DNA from: Nitrogeniibacter sp050293885
GTDB lineage: Bacteria > Pseudomonadota > Gammaproteobacteria > Burkholderiales > Rhodocyclaceae
Direction of reading: 5' to 3'
NCBI GenBank assembly: GCA_050293885.1
Contig: JBNKNO010000001.1
Coordinates: 124,001-188,000, forward strand
DNA length: 64,000 nucleotides
Shown: positions 1-8,852 of the stretch, piece by piece
How the letters are laid out: each line of letters opens with the position of its first letter
Position numbering within the stretch: the first letter of the stretch is position 1
Notes under the pieces: model-generated
Database searches by the model: none
Told to the model about the DNA's origin: nothing
What the model saw: the letters and a program-made list of their open reading frames with translations, nothing else
Translations under genes and position numbers: made by a program

Positions 1-1
1 G

Positions 2-490
2 CGAGCCGAAGAGCTCGACCGCTTCTGTGCCAGCGTGGATGTGCAGATCGGCGTGAACCTGGTCAGCCGGGGGGCGCCGTTTGCGGGCACCAAGTTGCGT
101 GGGTTGGTCGAAGCGCTGGGTATGGGTTTGCGCGCCGATGGCCTGTTCCATGCCGAAGACGACGAGGGCAACAGCTTGTTCGTCCTTGGCAACCTCGAGC
201 CGACATTGCTCACGCCCGAGAGCCTGCGCGAGATGCAGACCCAGGGTTTGACCATGATCGTCGACGTACCGCGCGTGCCCGATGGCGGCGTGGTGTTCGA
301 TCGCATGATGCAGACGGCCAACCACCTGGCCGAGGCGCTCGATGCCGACGTGGTGGACGACAACCGCAGCGCATTCGGCCCCGACGCCGCACGCATGATC
401 CGCCAGCAGATTCAACAGTTTCAGGGGCAGATGCACGACTACGGCCTGCCCGCAGGTAGCCGTCTGGCCCTGCGCCTGTTCACCGCCTGA
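2..490 (+). CDS. zipA: Cell division protein ZipA, C-terminal part (5' end off the window)
   Basis: The frame is open from base 2, so the gene starts left of the window. The visible 162 residues match the C-terminal FtsZ-binding domain of ZipA: a globular alpha/beta domain with a conserved NLEP-type segment and a final helix before the closing strand (LALRLF). ZipA is an inner-membrane protein that tethers the FtsZ ring. The N-terminal membrane anchor and the proline-rich linker are not visible here. It sits 5 bp before ligA, and the zipA-ligA pairing is standard in betaproteobacteria, which supports the call. Confidence 0.85.
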   Translation, partial: RAEELDRFCASVDVQIGVNLVSRGAPFAGTKLRGLVEALGMGLRADGLFHAEDDEGNSLFVLGNLEPTLLTPESLREMQTQGLTMIVDVPRVPDGGVVFDRMMQTANHLAEALDADVVDDNRSAFGPDAARMIRQQIQQFQGQMHDYGLPAGSRLALRLFTA

Positions 491-495
491 CACCG

Positions 496-2592
496 ATGGC
501 TGTTCCGCAACACACGGCGCAGCGCGCTCAGGCGCTGCGCGAGACGCTTGAGCGCTACAACCACGAATATTACGTGCTCGACGCGCCGTCGGTTCCCGAC
601 GCCGAGTACGACCGCCTGTTTGCCGAATTGCAGACGCTTGAGCACGAATACCCCGAGCTGATCACCCCCGATTCGCCGACCCGGCGCGTGGGCGGCGCGG
701 CATTGCCTGAACTGCGCCCGGTGTCGCATCGGGTGCCGATGCTGTCGATCAACACCGAAACCGACAAGAGCGCGCAGGGCGCGCTGGCGTTCGACGCCCG
801 CGTGCGCAAGGGACTGGGGCTGGACGCGGACGACGTGCCGGTCGAATACGCGGCGGAACTCAAATTCGATGGCTTGGCCATCAACCTGCGCTACGAGCAC
901 GGCGTGCTGGTGCAGGCCGCCACGCGCGGTGATGGTCAGACCGGCGAGGACGTGACCCACAACGTGCGCACCATCGGCCAGATTCCGCTGCGTCTGCACG
1001 GCGACGCGCCGCCGGTGATCGAAGTGCGCGGCGAGATCTACATGCGCCGCGACGCCTTCGAGGCCCTCAACGAACGCCAGCGTACGGCGGGTGAGAAGAC
1101 CTTCGTCAATCCGCGCAACACCGCGGCAGGCGCCATCCGCCAGCTCGATCCGGCCATCGCGCGCCAGCGGCCGCTGTCGTTCTTCGCCTACGGCCTGGGC
1201 GAGAGTCAGGGCTGGCGCAAACCAGACACGCATGCGCAGATGCTCGATGCGATGGCTGACTTCGGCTTCCCGGTGTGCGAGCACCGTTGCGTGGTGGCCG
1301 GCCCGGACGGGCTGATCGCGTTTCACCAGCGCATCGAGCAGATGCGCCCCGAGCTGCCCTACGATATCGACGGCGTGGTCTACAAGGTGAACGATTTTGC
1401 CTTGCAGGAAGAACTCGGCTTCGTCAGCCGCGAGCCGCGCTGGGCGGTGGCGCACAAATATCCCGCGCAGGAAGAGATCACCCGTCTGATCGACATCGAC
1501 ATCCAGGTTGGTCGCACCGGCGCGCTCACGCCGGTGGCGCGGCTCGAACCGGTATTCGTCGGCGGCGTGACGGTCACCAACGCCACCTTGCACAATGAAG
1601 ACGAGGTGCGTCGCAAGGATGTGCGCATCGGCGACTGGGTGATCGTGCGCCGGGCCGGCGACGTGATTCCCGAGGTGGTGTCGTCGGTGTCGGAACGACG
1701 CGATGGCAGCGAGCGCGATTTTGTGATGCCGACACATTGTCCGATCTGCGGTTCGCATGCCGTGCGTGGCGAAGACGAAGCGGTGGCGCGCTGCACCGGC
1801 GGGCTGTTCTGCGCCGCCCAGCGCAAGCAGTCGCTGATTCACTTCGCCAGCCGCAAGGCCATGGATATCGAGGGCCTGGGCGACAAGCTGATCGAGCAAC
1901 TGGTGGACAACGCCATCGTCAAGACGCCGGCGGATCTGTACAAACTCGGCGTGTTGGGCCTCGCGAGCCTGGAGCGGATGGCGGAAAAATCAGCGGCCAA
2001 CGTGGTCGCTGCGATCGAGAAGAGCCGCGAGACGACGTTGCAGCGCTTCATCTTCGCGCTCGGTATCCGCAATGTCGGCGAAGCCACCGCGCGTGATCTG
2101 GCACGCCACTTCGGCGGTCTCGATGCCGTGATGGCGGCGGATGTCGAGGCCTTGCAGGCCGTGCCCGATGTCGGGCCGGTGGTGGCACAGAGCATTCACG
2201 AATTCTTTGCCGAACCACACAACTGCGAGGTGGTCGAGCAGTTGCGCGCGGCCGGTGTGCATTGGCCGGAACACGAGCCGGCGCGGCATCAGGACGGGCC
2301 GCTGGTGGGCAAGACGCTGGTGGTGACGGGCACGTTGCCGTCGCTGACGCGCGACGAAGCGAAGGCGCTGATCGAAGCGGCGGGCGGCAAGGTGGCCGGG
2401 TCGGTATCGAAGAAGACCGATTATGTCGTGGCCGGCGAAGCGGCCGGCAGCAAGCTCGACAAAGCGCAGCAATTGAATGTCACGATACTGGACGAGGCCG
2501 GGCTGCGCGCCCTGCTTGAGGGGGAGGGCGATTCCACGCCGCCACCCGCGCCCGGTACCCAGGACGATCTGTTTCAAGGAGAGGATTTGTGA
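496..2592 (+). CDS. ligA: NAD-dependent DNA ligase LigA
   Basis: Seals nicks in DNA during replication and repair, using NAD+ to form an enzyme-AMP intermediate. The 698-residue product has the usual LigA length and order: an N-terminal Ia domain, an adenylation domain with the KFDG motif (catalytic lysine at K123), an OB fold, a four-cysteine zinc finger (C415, C418, C433, C439), helix-hairpin-helix repeats around 500-590 and a C-terminal BRCT domain around 605-680. The ATG at 496 lies just after zipA. The stop overlaps the galU start by one base (TGATG), so the two are probably translationally coupled. Confidence 0.97.
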   Translation: MAVPQHTAQRAQALRETLERYNHEYYVLDAPSVPDAEYDRLFAELQTLEHEYPELITPDSPTRRVGGAALPELRPVSHRVPMLSINTETDKSAQGALAFDARVRKGLGLDADDVPVEYAAELKFDGLAINLRYEHGVLVQAATRGDGQTGEDVTHNVRTIGQIPLRLHGDAPPVIEVRGEIYMRRDAFEALNERQRTAGEKTFVNPRNTAAGAIRQLDPAIARQRPLSFFAYGLGESQGWRKPDTHAQMLDAMADFGFPVCEHRCVVAGPDGLIAFHQRIEQMRPELPYDIDGVVYKVNDFALQEELGFVSREPRWAVAHKYPAQEEITRLIDIDIQVGRTGALTPVARLEPVFVGGVTVTNATLHNEDEVRRKDVRIGDWVIVRRAGDVIPEVVSSVSERRDGSERDFVMPTHCPICGSHAVRGEDEAVARCTGGLFCAAQRKQSLIHFASRKAMDIEGLGDKLIEQLVDNAIVKTPADLYKLGVLGLASLERMAEKSAANVVAAIEKSRETTLQRFIFALGIRNVGEATARDLARHFGGLDAVMAADVEALQAVPDVGPVVAQSIHEFFAEPHNCEVVEQLRAAGVHWPEHEPARHQDGPLVGKTLVVTGTLPSLTRDEAKALIEAAGGKVAGSVSKKTDYVVAGEAAGSKLDKAQQLNVTILDEAGLRALLEGEGDSTPPPAPGTQDDLFQGEDL

Positions 2593-3482
2593 TGAAAGGT
2601 GTGACCAAGGTGGTCTTCCCGGTGGCCGGCATGGGCACGCGTTTCCTGCCCGCCACCAAGGCGAGTCCGAAGGAAATGCTGCCGGTGGTCGACAAGCCGC
2701 TGATGCAGTACGCGGTGGAAGAGGCAGTGGCCGCCGGCGTCACCGACCTGATCTTCATCACCGGGCGCACCAAGCGCGCCATCGAGGATCACTTCGACAA
2801 GGCCTATGAGCTCGAGACCGAACTCGAAGCGCGCGGCAAGGCCGAGTTGCTCGAGATCGTACGCAACACGGTGCCGGATAACGTTCATTGCATCTACATC
2901 CGCCAGTCCGAAGCGCTCGGCCTCGGGCATGCCGTGTTGTGCGCCGCGCCGGTGGTGGGCGACGAGGCCTTTGCGGTGATGCTGGCCGACGATCTGCTGG
3001 ACAACCCCGGCGGCGATCCGGTGCTCAAGCAGATGGTGGATGTGTACAACTACCACCGCTGTTCGGTGCTCGGCACCATGAACGTGCCGCGCGAAGAGAC
3101 CAAGGCGTATGGCATCGTCAGTACCGAAACGCAGGAAGGCAAGGTGCAGCGCATGACCGGCATCGTCGAAAAACCCGCGCCGGAAAAGGCGCCGACCACG
3201 CAGGCAGTGGTGGGGCGCTACATCCTGACGCCGCGTATTTTCGATCACCTGCGCAATCTCAAGCCCGGCGCCGGTGGCGAATTGCAACTGACCGATGCGA
3301 TCGCCTCGCTGCTCAAGGAGGAGGCGGTGTTGGCGCACCAGTACGACGGCGTGCGCTATGACTGCGGTTCGAAACTCGGCTATCTTCAAGCCACCGTCGA
3401 ATTCGGTCTGCGCCACCCCGAGGTGGCAGACGGCTTTGCCAAGTATCTTGCCGCCCGCTCGCTGGAGAGCCAGTCGAAATAG
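2592..3482 (+). CDS. galU: UTP--glucose-1-phosphate uridylyltransferase GalU
   Basis: Makes UDP-glucose from UTP and glucose-1-phosphate, for surface polysaccharides and trehalose. The N-terminus carries the nucleotidyltransferase signature with GMGTRFLPATK (residues about 12-22) followed by KEMLPVVDKP, and the 296-residue length fits GalU. I chose the ATG at 2592, which overlaps the ligA stop and lies 7 bases after an AGGAGAGG ribosome-binding site inside the ligA end. A GTG one codon earlier is possible. The gene ends 20 bp before a strong palindromic terminator shared with typA. Confidence 0.96.
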   Translation: MKGVTKVVFPVAGMGTRFLPATKASPKEMLPVVDKPLMQYAVEEAVAAGVTDLIFITGRTKRAIEDHFDKAYELETELEARGKAELLEIVRNTVPDNVHCIYIRQSEALGLGHAVLCAAPVVGDEAFAVMLADDLLDNPGGDPVLKQMVDVYNYHRCSVLGTMNVPREETKAYGIVSTETQEGKVQRMTGIVEKPAPEKAPTTQAVVGRYILTPRIFDHLRNLKPGAGGELQLTDAIASLLKEEAVLAHQYDGVRYDCGSKLGYLQATVEFGLRHPEVADGFAKYLAARSLESQSK

Positions 3483-3502
3483 AAGCAATGATGGTGCGTG
3501 AG

Positions 3503-3540
3503 CCATGAAAAACGGCGCCCGTGGGCGCCGTTTTTCATGG
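3503..3540. terminator. Bidirectional terminator between galU and typA
   Basis: Perfect inverted repeat with 18-bp arms (3503-3520 and 3523-3540) separated by two bases. Each arm holds a five-A or five-T run outside a GC-rich core (CGGCGCCC), so transcripts from either strand form a GC hairpin followed by a U-rich stretch. It lies between two converging genes, as expected for a two-way rho-independent terminator. Confidence 0.92.
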
Positions 3541-3550
3541 GCGATGCGCC

Positions 3551-5365
3551 TCAGTCGGCGCCGCGGCCGGCGCGCTTGCGCTCGTGTTCCTTGAGGTAGC
3601 GCTTGCGCAGACGGATCGACTTGGGCGTGATCTCGACCACTTCATCATCCGCGATGAACTCGATGGCCGATTCGAGCGTCAGTTTGACCGGCGGCACCAG
3701 GCGCACGGCTTCGTCGGTGCCCGAGGCGCGCACGTTGGTGAGCTGCTTGCCCTTGATCGGGTTGACCACCAGATCGTTGTCGCGGGTGTGAATGCCGATC
3801 ACCATGCCTTCGTACAGCGCATCGCCCGGGCTCACGAACATGCGGCCACGGTCCTGCAGGTTCCACAACGCGTAGGCGACGGCGGCGCCGTCGTTCTGCG
3901 AGATGAGCACGCCGTTGCGTCGTTCCGCCATCGAGCCGGACATTGGGCCGAAGTCGTCGAACACGTGGCTGGCGAGGCCGGTACCCCGGGTGTTGGTGAG
4001 GAATTCGCCCTGGAACCCGATCAGGCCGCGGGCAGGAATGCGATATTCGAGTCGCACGCGACCCTTGCCGTCCGGCTGCATGTCCTGCAGTTCGCCGCGG
4101 CGGCGGCCGAGCTCTTCCATGACGGCGCCCTGGTGATCTTCTTCCACGTCGACCGTGAGCATCTCGTACGGCTCGCACTTGACGCCGTCGATCTCCTTGA
4201 ACACCACGCGCGGGCGGCCAACCGCCAGTTCGTAGCCTTCGCGGCGCATGTTTTCGAGCAGAATCGTCAGGTGCAGTTCGCCGCGCCCGGAGACTTCGAA
4301 CACTTCCGAGTCGTCGGTGTAGTTCACGCGCAGCGCCACGTTCTTGAGCAGTTCCTTTTCAAGACGCTCGCGAATCTGGCGGCTGGTGACGAACTTGCCT
4401 TCGCGGCCGGCCAGCGGCGAGGTGTTGACCATGAAGTTCATGGTCAGCGTCGGCTCGTCGACGGCGATGGGGGGCAGCGGGTCGGGGGCGTCCGGCGCGC
4501 ACAGGGTGACGCCGATATTGACCTGCTCGATGCCGGAGACCAGCACGATGTCGCCGGCTTCGGCGGATTCGGCGGGGCTGCGCTCGAGACCGGTGAAGGT
4601 GAGGATCTGACCGATCTTGGCTTTGCCGCGGTTTTCGTCGCCGTACATCACGACCACTTCCTGGTTCGGCGCGAGGCGGCCACGGCGCACGCGGCCGATG
4701 CCGAGCTGGCCGATGTAGGTGGAGTAGTCGAGCGAGCAGATCTGCAGTTGCAGCGGGCCGTCGACGTCCACATCCGGCTGATGGACGTGTTCGAGAATGG
4801 CTTCGAACAGCGGCTTCATGTCGGTGCCCGGCTTGTCGGCGTCGAGCATGGCGTAGCCATTGAGCGCGGAGGCGTAGACGACCGGGAAGTCGAGTTGCTC
4901 TTCGGTGGCGCCGAGCTTGTCGAACAGATCGAAGGTGTGGTTGATGACCCAGTCGGGGCGCGAACCCGGACGGTCGATCTTGTTGATGACCACGATCGGC
5001 TTGAGCCCCATGGCCAGCGCCTTGCGGGTCACGAAGCGGGTCTGCGGCATCGGGCCTTCAACGGCGTCGACCAGCAGCAGCACGCCGTCGACCATCGACA
5101 GCACGCGTTCGACTTCGCCGCCGAAGTCGGCGTGACCCGGGGTGTCAACGATGTTGATGTGGGTGTCGCCGTACTGGATGGCGCAGTTCTTCGACAGAAT
5201 CGTGATGCCACGCTCTTTTTCGAGATCGTTGCTATCCATCACGCGTTCGGAGACGGCCTGGTGGGCGGCAAAGGTGCCGGACTGGCGGAGGAGCTGGTCG
5301 ACCAGGGTGGTTTTGCCATGGTCGACGTGAGCGATGATGGCAATGTTGCGAATGGAGCGGGACAT
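3551..5365 (-). CDS. typA: Translational GTPase TypA/BipA
   Basis: Ribosome-associated GTPase of the EF-G family that acts in ribosome assembly and stress adaptation. The 604-residue product has the G1 motif AHVDHGKTT near the N-terminus, then DTPGHADF (G3) and NKIDRP (G4), followed by the beta-barrel, the EF-G-like C-terminal domains and a basic tail ending KRYLKEHERKRAG. The frame stays open 14 codons upstream, but the ATG at 5365 gives the conserved start MSRSIRNIAIIAHVDHGK. It converges with galU across the terminator at 3503-3540. Confidence 0.95.
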   Translation of the reverse strand: MSRSIRNIAIIAHVDHGKTTLVDQLLRQSGTFAAHQAVSERVMDSNDLEKERGITILSKNCAIQYGDTHINIVDTPGHADFGGEVERVLSMVDGVLLLVDAVEGPMPQTRFVTRKALAMGLKPIVVINKIDRPGSRPDWVINHTFDLFDKLGATEEQLDFPVVYASALNGYAMLDADKPGTDMKPLFEAILEHVHQPDVDVDGPLQLQICSLDYSTYIGQLGIGRVRRGRLAPNQEVVVMYGDENRGKAKIGQILTFTGLERSPAESAEAGDIVLVSGIEQVNIGVTLCAPDAPDPLPPIAVDEPTLTMNFMVNTSPLAGREGKFVTSRQIRERLEKELLKNVALRVNYTDDSEVFEVSGRGELHLTILLENMRREGYELAVGRPRVVFKEIDGVKCEPYEMLTVDVEEDHQGAVMEELGRRRGELQDMQPDGKGRVRLEYRIPARGLIGFQGEFLTNTRGTGLASHVFDDFGPMSGSMAERRNGVLISQNDGAAVAYALWNLQDRGRMFVSPGDALYEGMVIGIHTRDNDLVVNPIKGKQLTNVRASGTDEAVRLVPPVKLTLESAIEFIADDEVVEITPKSIRLRKRYLKEHERKRAGRGAD

Positions 5366-5467
5366 GAAAAGCGCCGGAAGTATTTGAAAAGGGGCGGATT
5401 CTAACACGCGATCATGCGTTGCAGCATGACAAGGCCACCGTGCGTCGGATTGGCGTCGCCGGCTGCG

Positions 5468-5476
5468 TGATAGAAT
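5468..5476 (+). promoter_or_regulatory. Possible extended -10 promoter for the phosphorylase gene
   Basis: TGATAGAAT matches an extended -10 element (TGn plus TATAAT with one mismatch). A weak -35-like TTGGCG lies 15 bp before the hexamer. It is 38 bp upstream of the start at 5515 and divergent from typA. This is inferred from pattern only. Confidence 0.4.
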
Positions 5477-5514
5477 CGGCGCCTTCTTGAAATCCGTGCG
5501 CAGGAGATGTGGGC

Positions 5515-6258
5515 ATGCTGGCCATCGTCGGTGGGAGTGGATTGACGCAACTGGCCTCGCTCGAGGTGACCCGGCGCGAAGTGGTACGCACGCCGTACGG
5601 CGAACCGTCCGGGGCGCTCACCTTCGGTCGCGTTTGTGGCGACGAGGTGGTCTTTCTCGCCCGCCATGGCTATGGCCACACGATTCCGCCGCATCTGGTC
5701 AACTACCGGGCCAATCTGTGGGCGCTCAAGCACGTCAATGCGAGCGCCGTGGTTTCGGTGGCGTCGGTGGGCGGTATTCGTGCCGATTTGGGGCCGGGCG
5801 TCCTCGTCGTGCCGGACCAGATCATCGACTACACGTCGGGCCGCGAGAGCACCTATTTTGACGGTGGCGACCGGCCGGTACGCCATGTGGATTTCACTCA
5901 CCCCTATGACGACGCGCTGCGCAAGCGCCTACTCGCGGCTGCGGCCCTGGTGGGTGTGAACATCTTCGATGGTGGCGTGTATGCCGCAACGCAGGGACCG
6001 CGGCTGGAGAGCGCGGCCGAGGTCGACCGGCTCGAGCGCGATGGTGCCGATGTGGTGGGCATGACCGGCATGCCCGAGGCCGTGCTCGCACGCGAAATCG
6101 ATTTGCCCTATGCCGCGATCAACGTGGTCGCCAACTATGCTGCGGGCCGGGCCGCCAGTGCGGCGGGTATCAGCTTCGACAGCGTCGAGGTGGTGCTGCA
6201 AGAGGCCATGGGCCGCGTGCGCAGCCTTCTTGATGGCTTGTGCACGGCCGAGAGCTGA
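5515..6258 (+). CDS. S-methyl-5'-thioinosine phosphorylase (purine nucleoside phosphorylase family)
   Basis: Predicted to cleave methylthioinosine (or methylthioadenosine) with phosphate in the salvage of polyamine by-products. The 247-residue protein shows family-2 purine phosphorylase features: IVGGSGL at the N-terminus, RHGYGHTIPPH around residue 50, the GPRLES block, and GMTGMPEA, which carries the methionine contacting the ribose. Its closest named relatives in proteobacteria are annotated as methylthioinosine phosphorylases, but substrate choice cannot be fixed from sequence alone. I chose ATG 5515 over the upstream GTG 5509 because AGGAG lies 8 bases before it. Confidence 0.8.
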   Translation: MLAIVGGSGLTQLASLEVTRREVVRTPYGEPSGALTFGRVCGDEVVFLARHGYGHTIPPHLVNYRANLWALKHVNASAVVSVASVGGIRADLGPGVLVVPDQIIDYTSGRESTYFDGGDRPVRHVDFTHPYDDALRKRLLAAAALVGVNIFDGGVYAATQGPRLESAAEVDRLERDGADVVGMTGMPEAVLAREIDLPYAAINVVANYAAGRAASAAGISFDSVEVVLQEAMGRVRSLLDGLCTAES

Positions 6259-6259
6259 C

Positions 6260-6277
6260 GCGGGGCGCAGGCCCCGC
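6260..6277. terminator. Stem-loop between converging phosphorylase and glnD genes
   Basis: Perfect 7-bp GC stem (GCGGGGC / GCCCCGC) with a GCAG loop, in the 22-bp gap between two converging genes. No T-run follows on either side, so it is a weak or factor-assisted terminator at best. Confidence 0.45.
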
Positions 6278-6280
6278 GGT

Positions 6281-8848
6281 TCAGATCTGCAGGGCTTTGA
6301 GTAGCGTCCGCTCGATTTGCAGCACGTGACTGTCGCTTGACAGGCCGCGCCCGGTCACCAGAAACGCGTCTTCCACCCGTTCGCCCAGCGTGGCGATCTT
6401 TGCCGTATGCAGGTGCACGCCGAACTTTGCGAGTGTCTCGGCGACATCGTAGAGCAGGCCCGGGCGGTCGGCCGCCGTCAGCGTGAGAATGTACTGCTTG
6501 CCGCTTTCGTCGGCACGCAAGCGCACCGTCGGGGTAATGGGGAAGTGTTTGACCTGACGCGATAGCCGCGCATCTGCCGGCCGGTCGATGTCGACCTCGC
6601 CTTCCAGCACCTTGGGTAATTCGTGCTCGATGAGCGCGATGTGCTCCCGGTAATGCTTGTGTTCGCCAGGGTACTGCAGCATGAAGCTGTCCAGGGCGTA
6701 TCCGTGGCGCGTGGTGTGGATTTTGGCGTCGAGAATGGTGTAGCCGAGGCGACCGAAGAATCCGCACTGGCGCATGAACAGGTCGCGTTGGTCGCGCGAA
6801 AACACCATCACTTCAAGCCCCTCGCCGCCCTCGCTCAGGCGTGCGCGCACCACGGGCGCGCCACTTTCCGGTCGGTGGTACAGATGGCGGGTGTGCCAGG
6901 CGATTTCCTCGGCGGTGTGGCGCATGAAGTAAACCGAGTCGAGCTTGTTCCACAGATCGGTCTCCACACCCGGGCGCAGCCCGTGGTAGCGCAACATCCG
7001 CTGGGCGTCTTGCCGTCGATCGTCGAGGCCGAGGGCCTGTTCCGGCGAGGCGCCACGGAGCAATCTGCGCGACGCATGAAAGAGGTCTTCGAGCAGCCGC
7101 GCCTTCCAGCCGTTCCATACTTTCGGGCTGGTGCCGCGAATGTCAGCATGCGAGAGCAGGTAGAGGCCGGTGAGACGTCGCTCGGTACCCATCTTTTCTG
7201 CGAATCGCTGCACGACATCCGGATCGGAGATGTCTTCCTTCTGCGCCACCTGGGACATCACCAGATGGTTTTCCACCAGCCATTCGACCAATGCCGTGTC
7301 GTCCGGGTCGAGCTCATGCTGCTCGCAGAAGCGTCGGGCATCGACCATGCCGAGTTTGGAGTGATCTCCGCCGCGCCCCTTGGCGATATCGTGGAACAGT
7401 GAGGCGACGTACAGGAGCCAGTGCTTGTCGAACGCCTGGATGAGCTGTGTCATGAGCGGATACTCGTGAGCATGCTCGCCCATGGTGAAACGCCGCAGAT
7501 TGCGCAGCACCAGCAATGTGTGCGAATCGACGGTGTACACATGGAACAGGTCGTGCTGCATCTGGCAGGAGATCTTGCGCCAGGGGGGCAGATAGTTCGA
7601 CAGCAGTCCGTACTGGTTCATGCGCCGGAAGGTGCTGACGATGCCGCGCTTGGCTTGCAACAGCTCGAGAAATCGCGCGCGATTGATCGGGTTGGCACGG
7701 AATGCGGCATTGATCAGGCGTCGGTTGATCCACATCGAGCGCAGCAGTCGCGCACTCATGCCGGTCAGTTCGGAGCGTAGCTGCAATATCTGGAACGCTT
7801 CGAACATGGCTTCCGGCGCTTTTTCGAACAGATCTTCCTCGCGAATGTCGAGCAGGTCGCGAACGGTCTGGAAACGCTCGTTCAGAACAATGGCGACCGG
7901 TTTTTCTCTGGATGCGAATTCGGCGCGATAGCTCATCGACAGCAAGGTGTTGAGTTGCATGACCTTTTTTGCCGAGAGGTAATAGCGCTGCATGAGCACT
8001 TCGGAGGCGCGCTTGCCCTCGGTCGGTTTGACGCCGAAGGCCTGGGCGAGTTTTTCCTGATGGTCGAACAGCAGGCGGTCTTCGGCACGCCCGACCAGCA
8101 TATGCAGCCGGATGCGCACGTGCTGCAAGAAGCGTTCGGCCGAGCGCAGCTCGTTGGCTTCGTTGGCGGTGATCATGCGATGGTGCGCCAGATCGCGCCA
8201 GCTGTTGCCCAGCCCTGCGGCGCGGCTGATCCAGCCGAGGACTTGCAGGTCACGCAGCCCGCCCGGACTTTCCTTGCAGTTTGGCTCGAGCGCGTAGGGG
8301 CTCTGCTCGTAGCGGGCATAACGTTGTTCCTGCTCGAGCTGCTTGGCCTGGTAGAAACGATCGACGTCGAGTGATGCCTTCAGCCGCGCGAGCAAGTCGT
8401 CGAGTAGTGCGTGCTGCCCGAGCAGCAGCCGGGTTTCGAGCAGGTTGGTCTGAATGGTGATGTCGTCGGCGGCGACCTCGATACACTCGTCCACGGTGCG
8501 CACGCTGTGGCCAATCTGAAGGCCGATATCCCATAGCGCGCCAACGAAGCGGGTGAGCGCGGCTTCGGTGCCGCTGCCGAGTGTGTCGGGCAGCAGGATC
8601 AGGAGATCGACGTCGGAGTACGGGAACAACTCGCCGCGCCCATATCCACCGGTGGCAACCAGCGCACAGCGCTCGTCGAGCTCGCAGACGCGCCACAGGC
8701 TGACGATGGCCTCGTCGACCACGGCTGTGCGTCCATGCAGATAGTTTCTGGTGAGCCGGCGCGTCCGGTAGCTTTCGGCCAGTGCGGCCTCTTTCTGCTT
8801 CAGGGTGTCGCGGATTGCCGTGACGGCGGGGCGAATCGATTCGGGCAT
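6281..8848 (-). CDS. glnD: Bifunctional [protein-PII] uridylyltransferase/uridylyl-removing enzyme GlnD
   Basis: Senses glutamine and adds UMP to, or removes it from, PII signal proteins, controlling nitrogen assimilation. The 855-residue protein has the full GlnD order: a nucleotidyltransferase domain with GGYGRGE and metal-binding D79 and D81, a linker, an HD hydrolase domain with HDIAKGRGGDHS near residue 485, and two C-terminal ACT domains (about 690-770 and 785-855) that bind glutamine. All key residues are present. It follows map with a 4-bp gap, so the two are probably co-transcribed. Confidence 0.96.
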   Translation of the reverse strand: MPESIRPAVTAIRDTLKQKEAALAESYRTRRLTRNYLHGRTAVVDEAIVSLWRVCELDERCALVATGGYGRGELFPYSDVDLLILLPDTLGSGTEAALTRFVGALWDIGLQIGHSVRTVDECIEVAADDITIQTNLLETRLLLGQHALLDDLLARLKASLDVDRFYQAKQLEQEQRYARYEQSPYALEPNCKESPGGLRDLQVLGWISRAAGLGNSWRDLAHHRMITANEANELRSAERFLQHVRIRLHMLVGRAEDRLLFDHQEKLAQAFGVKPTEGKRASEVLMQRYYLSAKKVMQLNTLLSMSYRAEFASREKPVAIVLNERFQTVRDLLDIREEDLFEKAPEAMFEAFQILQLRSELTGMSARLLRSMWINRRLINAAFRANPINRARFLELLQAKRGIVSTFRRMNQYGLLSNYLPPWRKISCQMQHDLFHVYTVDSHTLLVLRNLRRFTMGEHAHEYPLMTQLIQAFDKHWLLYVASLFHDIAKGRGGDHSKLGMVDARRFCEQHELDPDDTALVEWLVENHLVMSQVAQKEDISDPDVVQRFAEKMGTERRLTGLYLLSHADIRGTSPKVWNGWKARLLEDLFHASRRLLRGASPEQALGLDDRRQDAQRMLRYHGLRPGVETDLWNKLDSVYFMRHTAEEIAWHTRHLYHRPESGAPVVRARLSEGGEGLEVMVFSRDQRDLFMRQCGFFGRLGYTILDAKIHTTRHGYALDSFMLQYPGEHKHYREHIALIEHELPKVLEGEVDIDRPADARLSRQVKHFPITPTVRLRADESGKQYILTLTAADRPGLLYDVAETLAKFGVHLHTAKIATLGERVEDAFLVTGRGLSSDSHVLQIERTLLKALQI

Positions 8849-8852
8849 GGGG

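Noticed and set aside
439..1899. A 486-codon open frame opposite ligA
   Set aside because: Antisense shadow of a strongly conserved gene.
3521..5404. A 627-codon open frame opposite typA
   Set aside because: It mirrors a highly conserved GTPase gene, has His/Val/Arg-rich shadow composition and no recognisable motifs; open antisense frames are common at this GC content.
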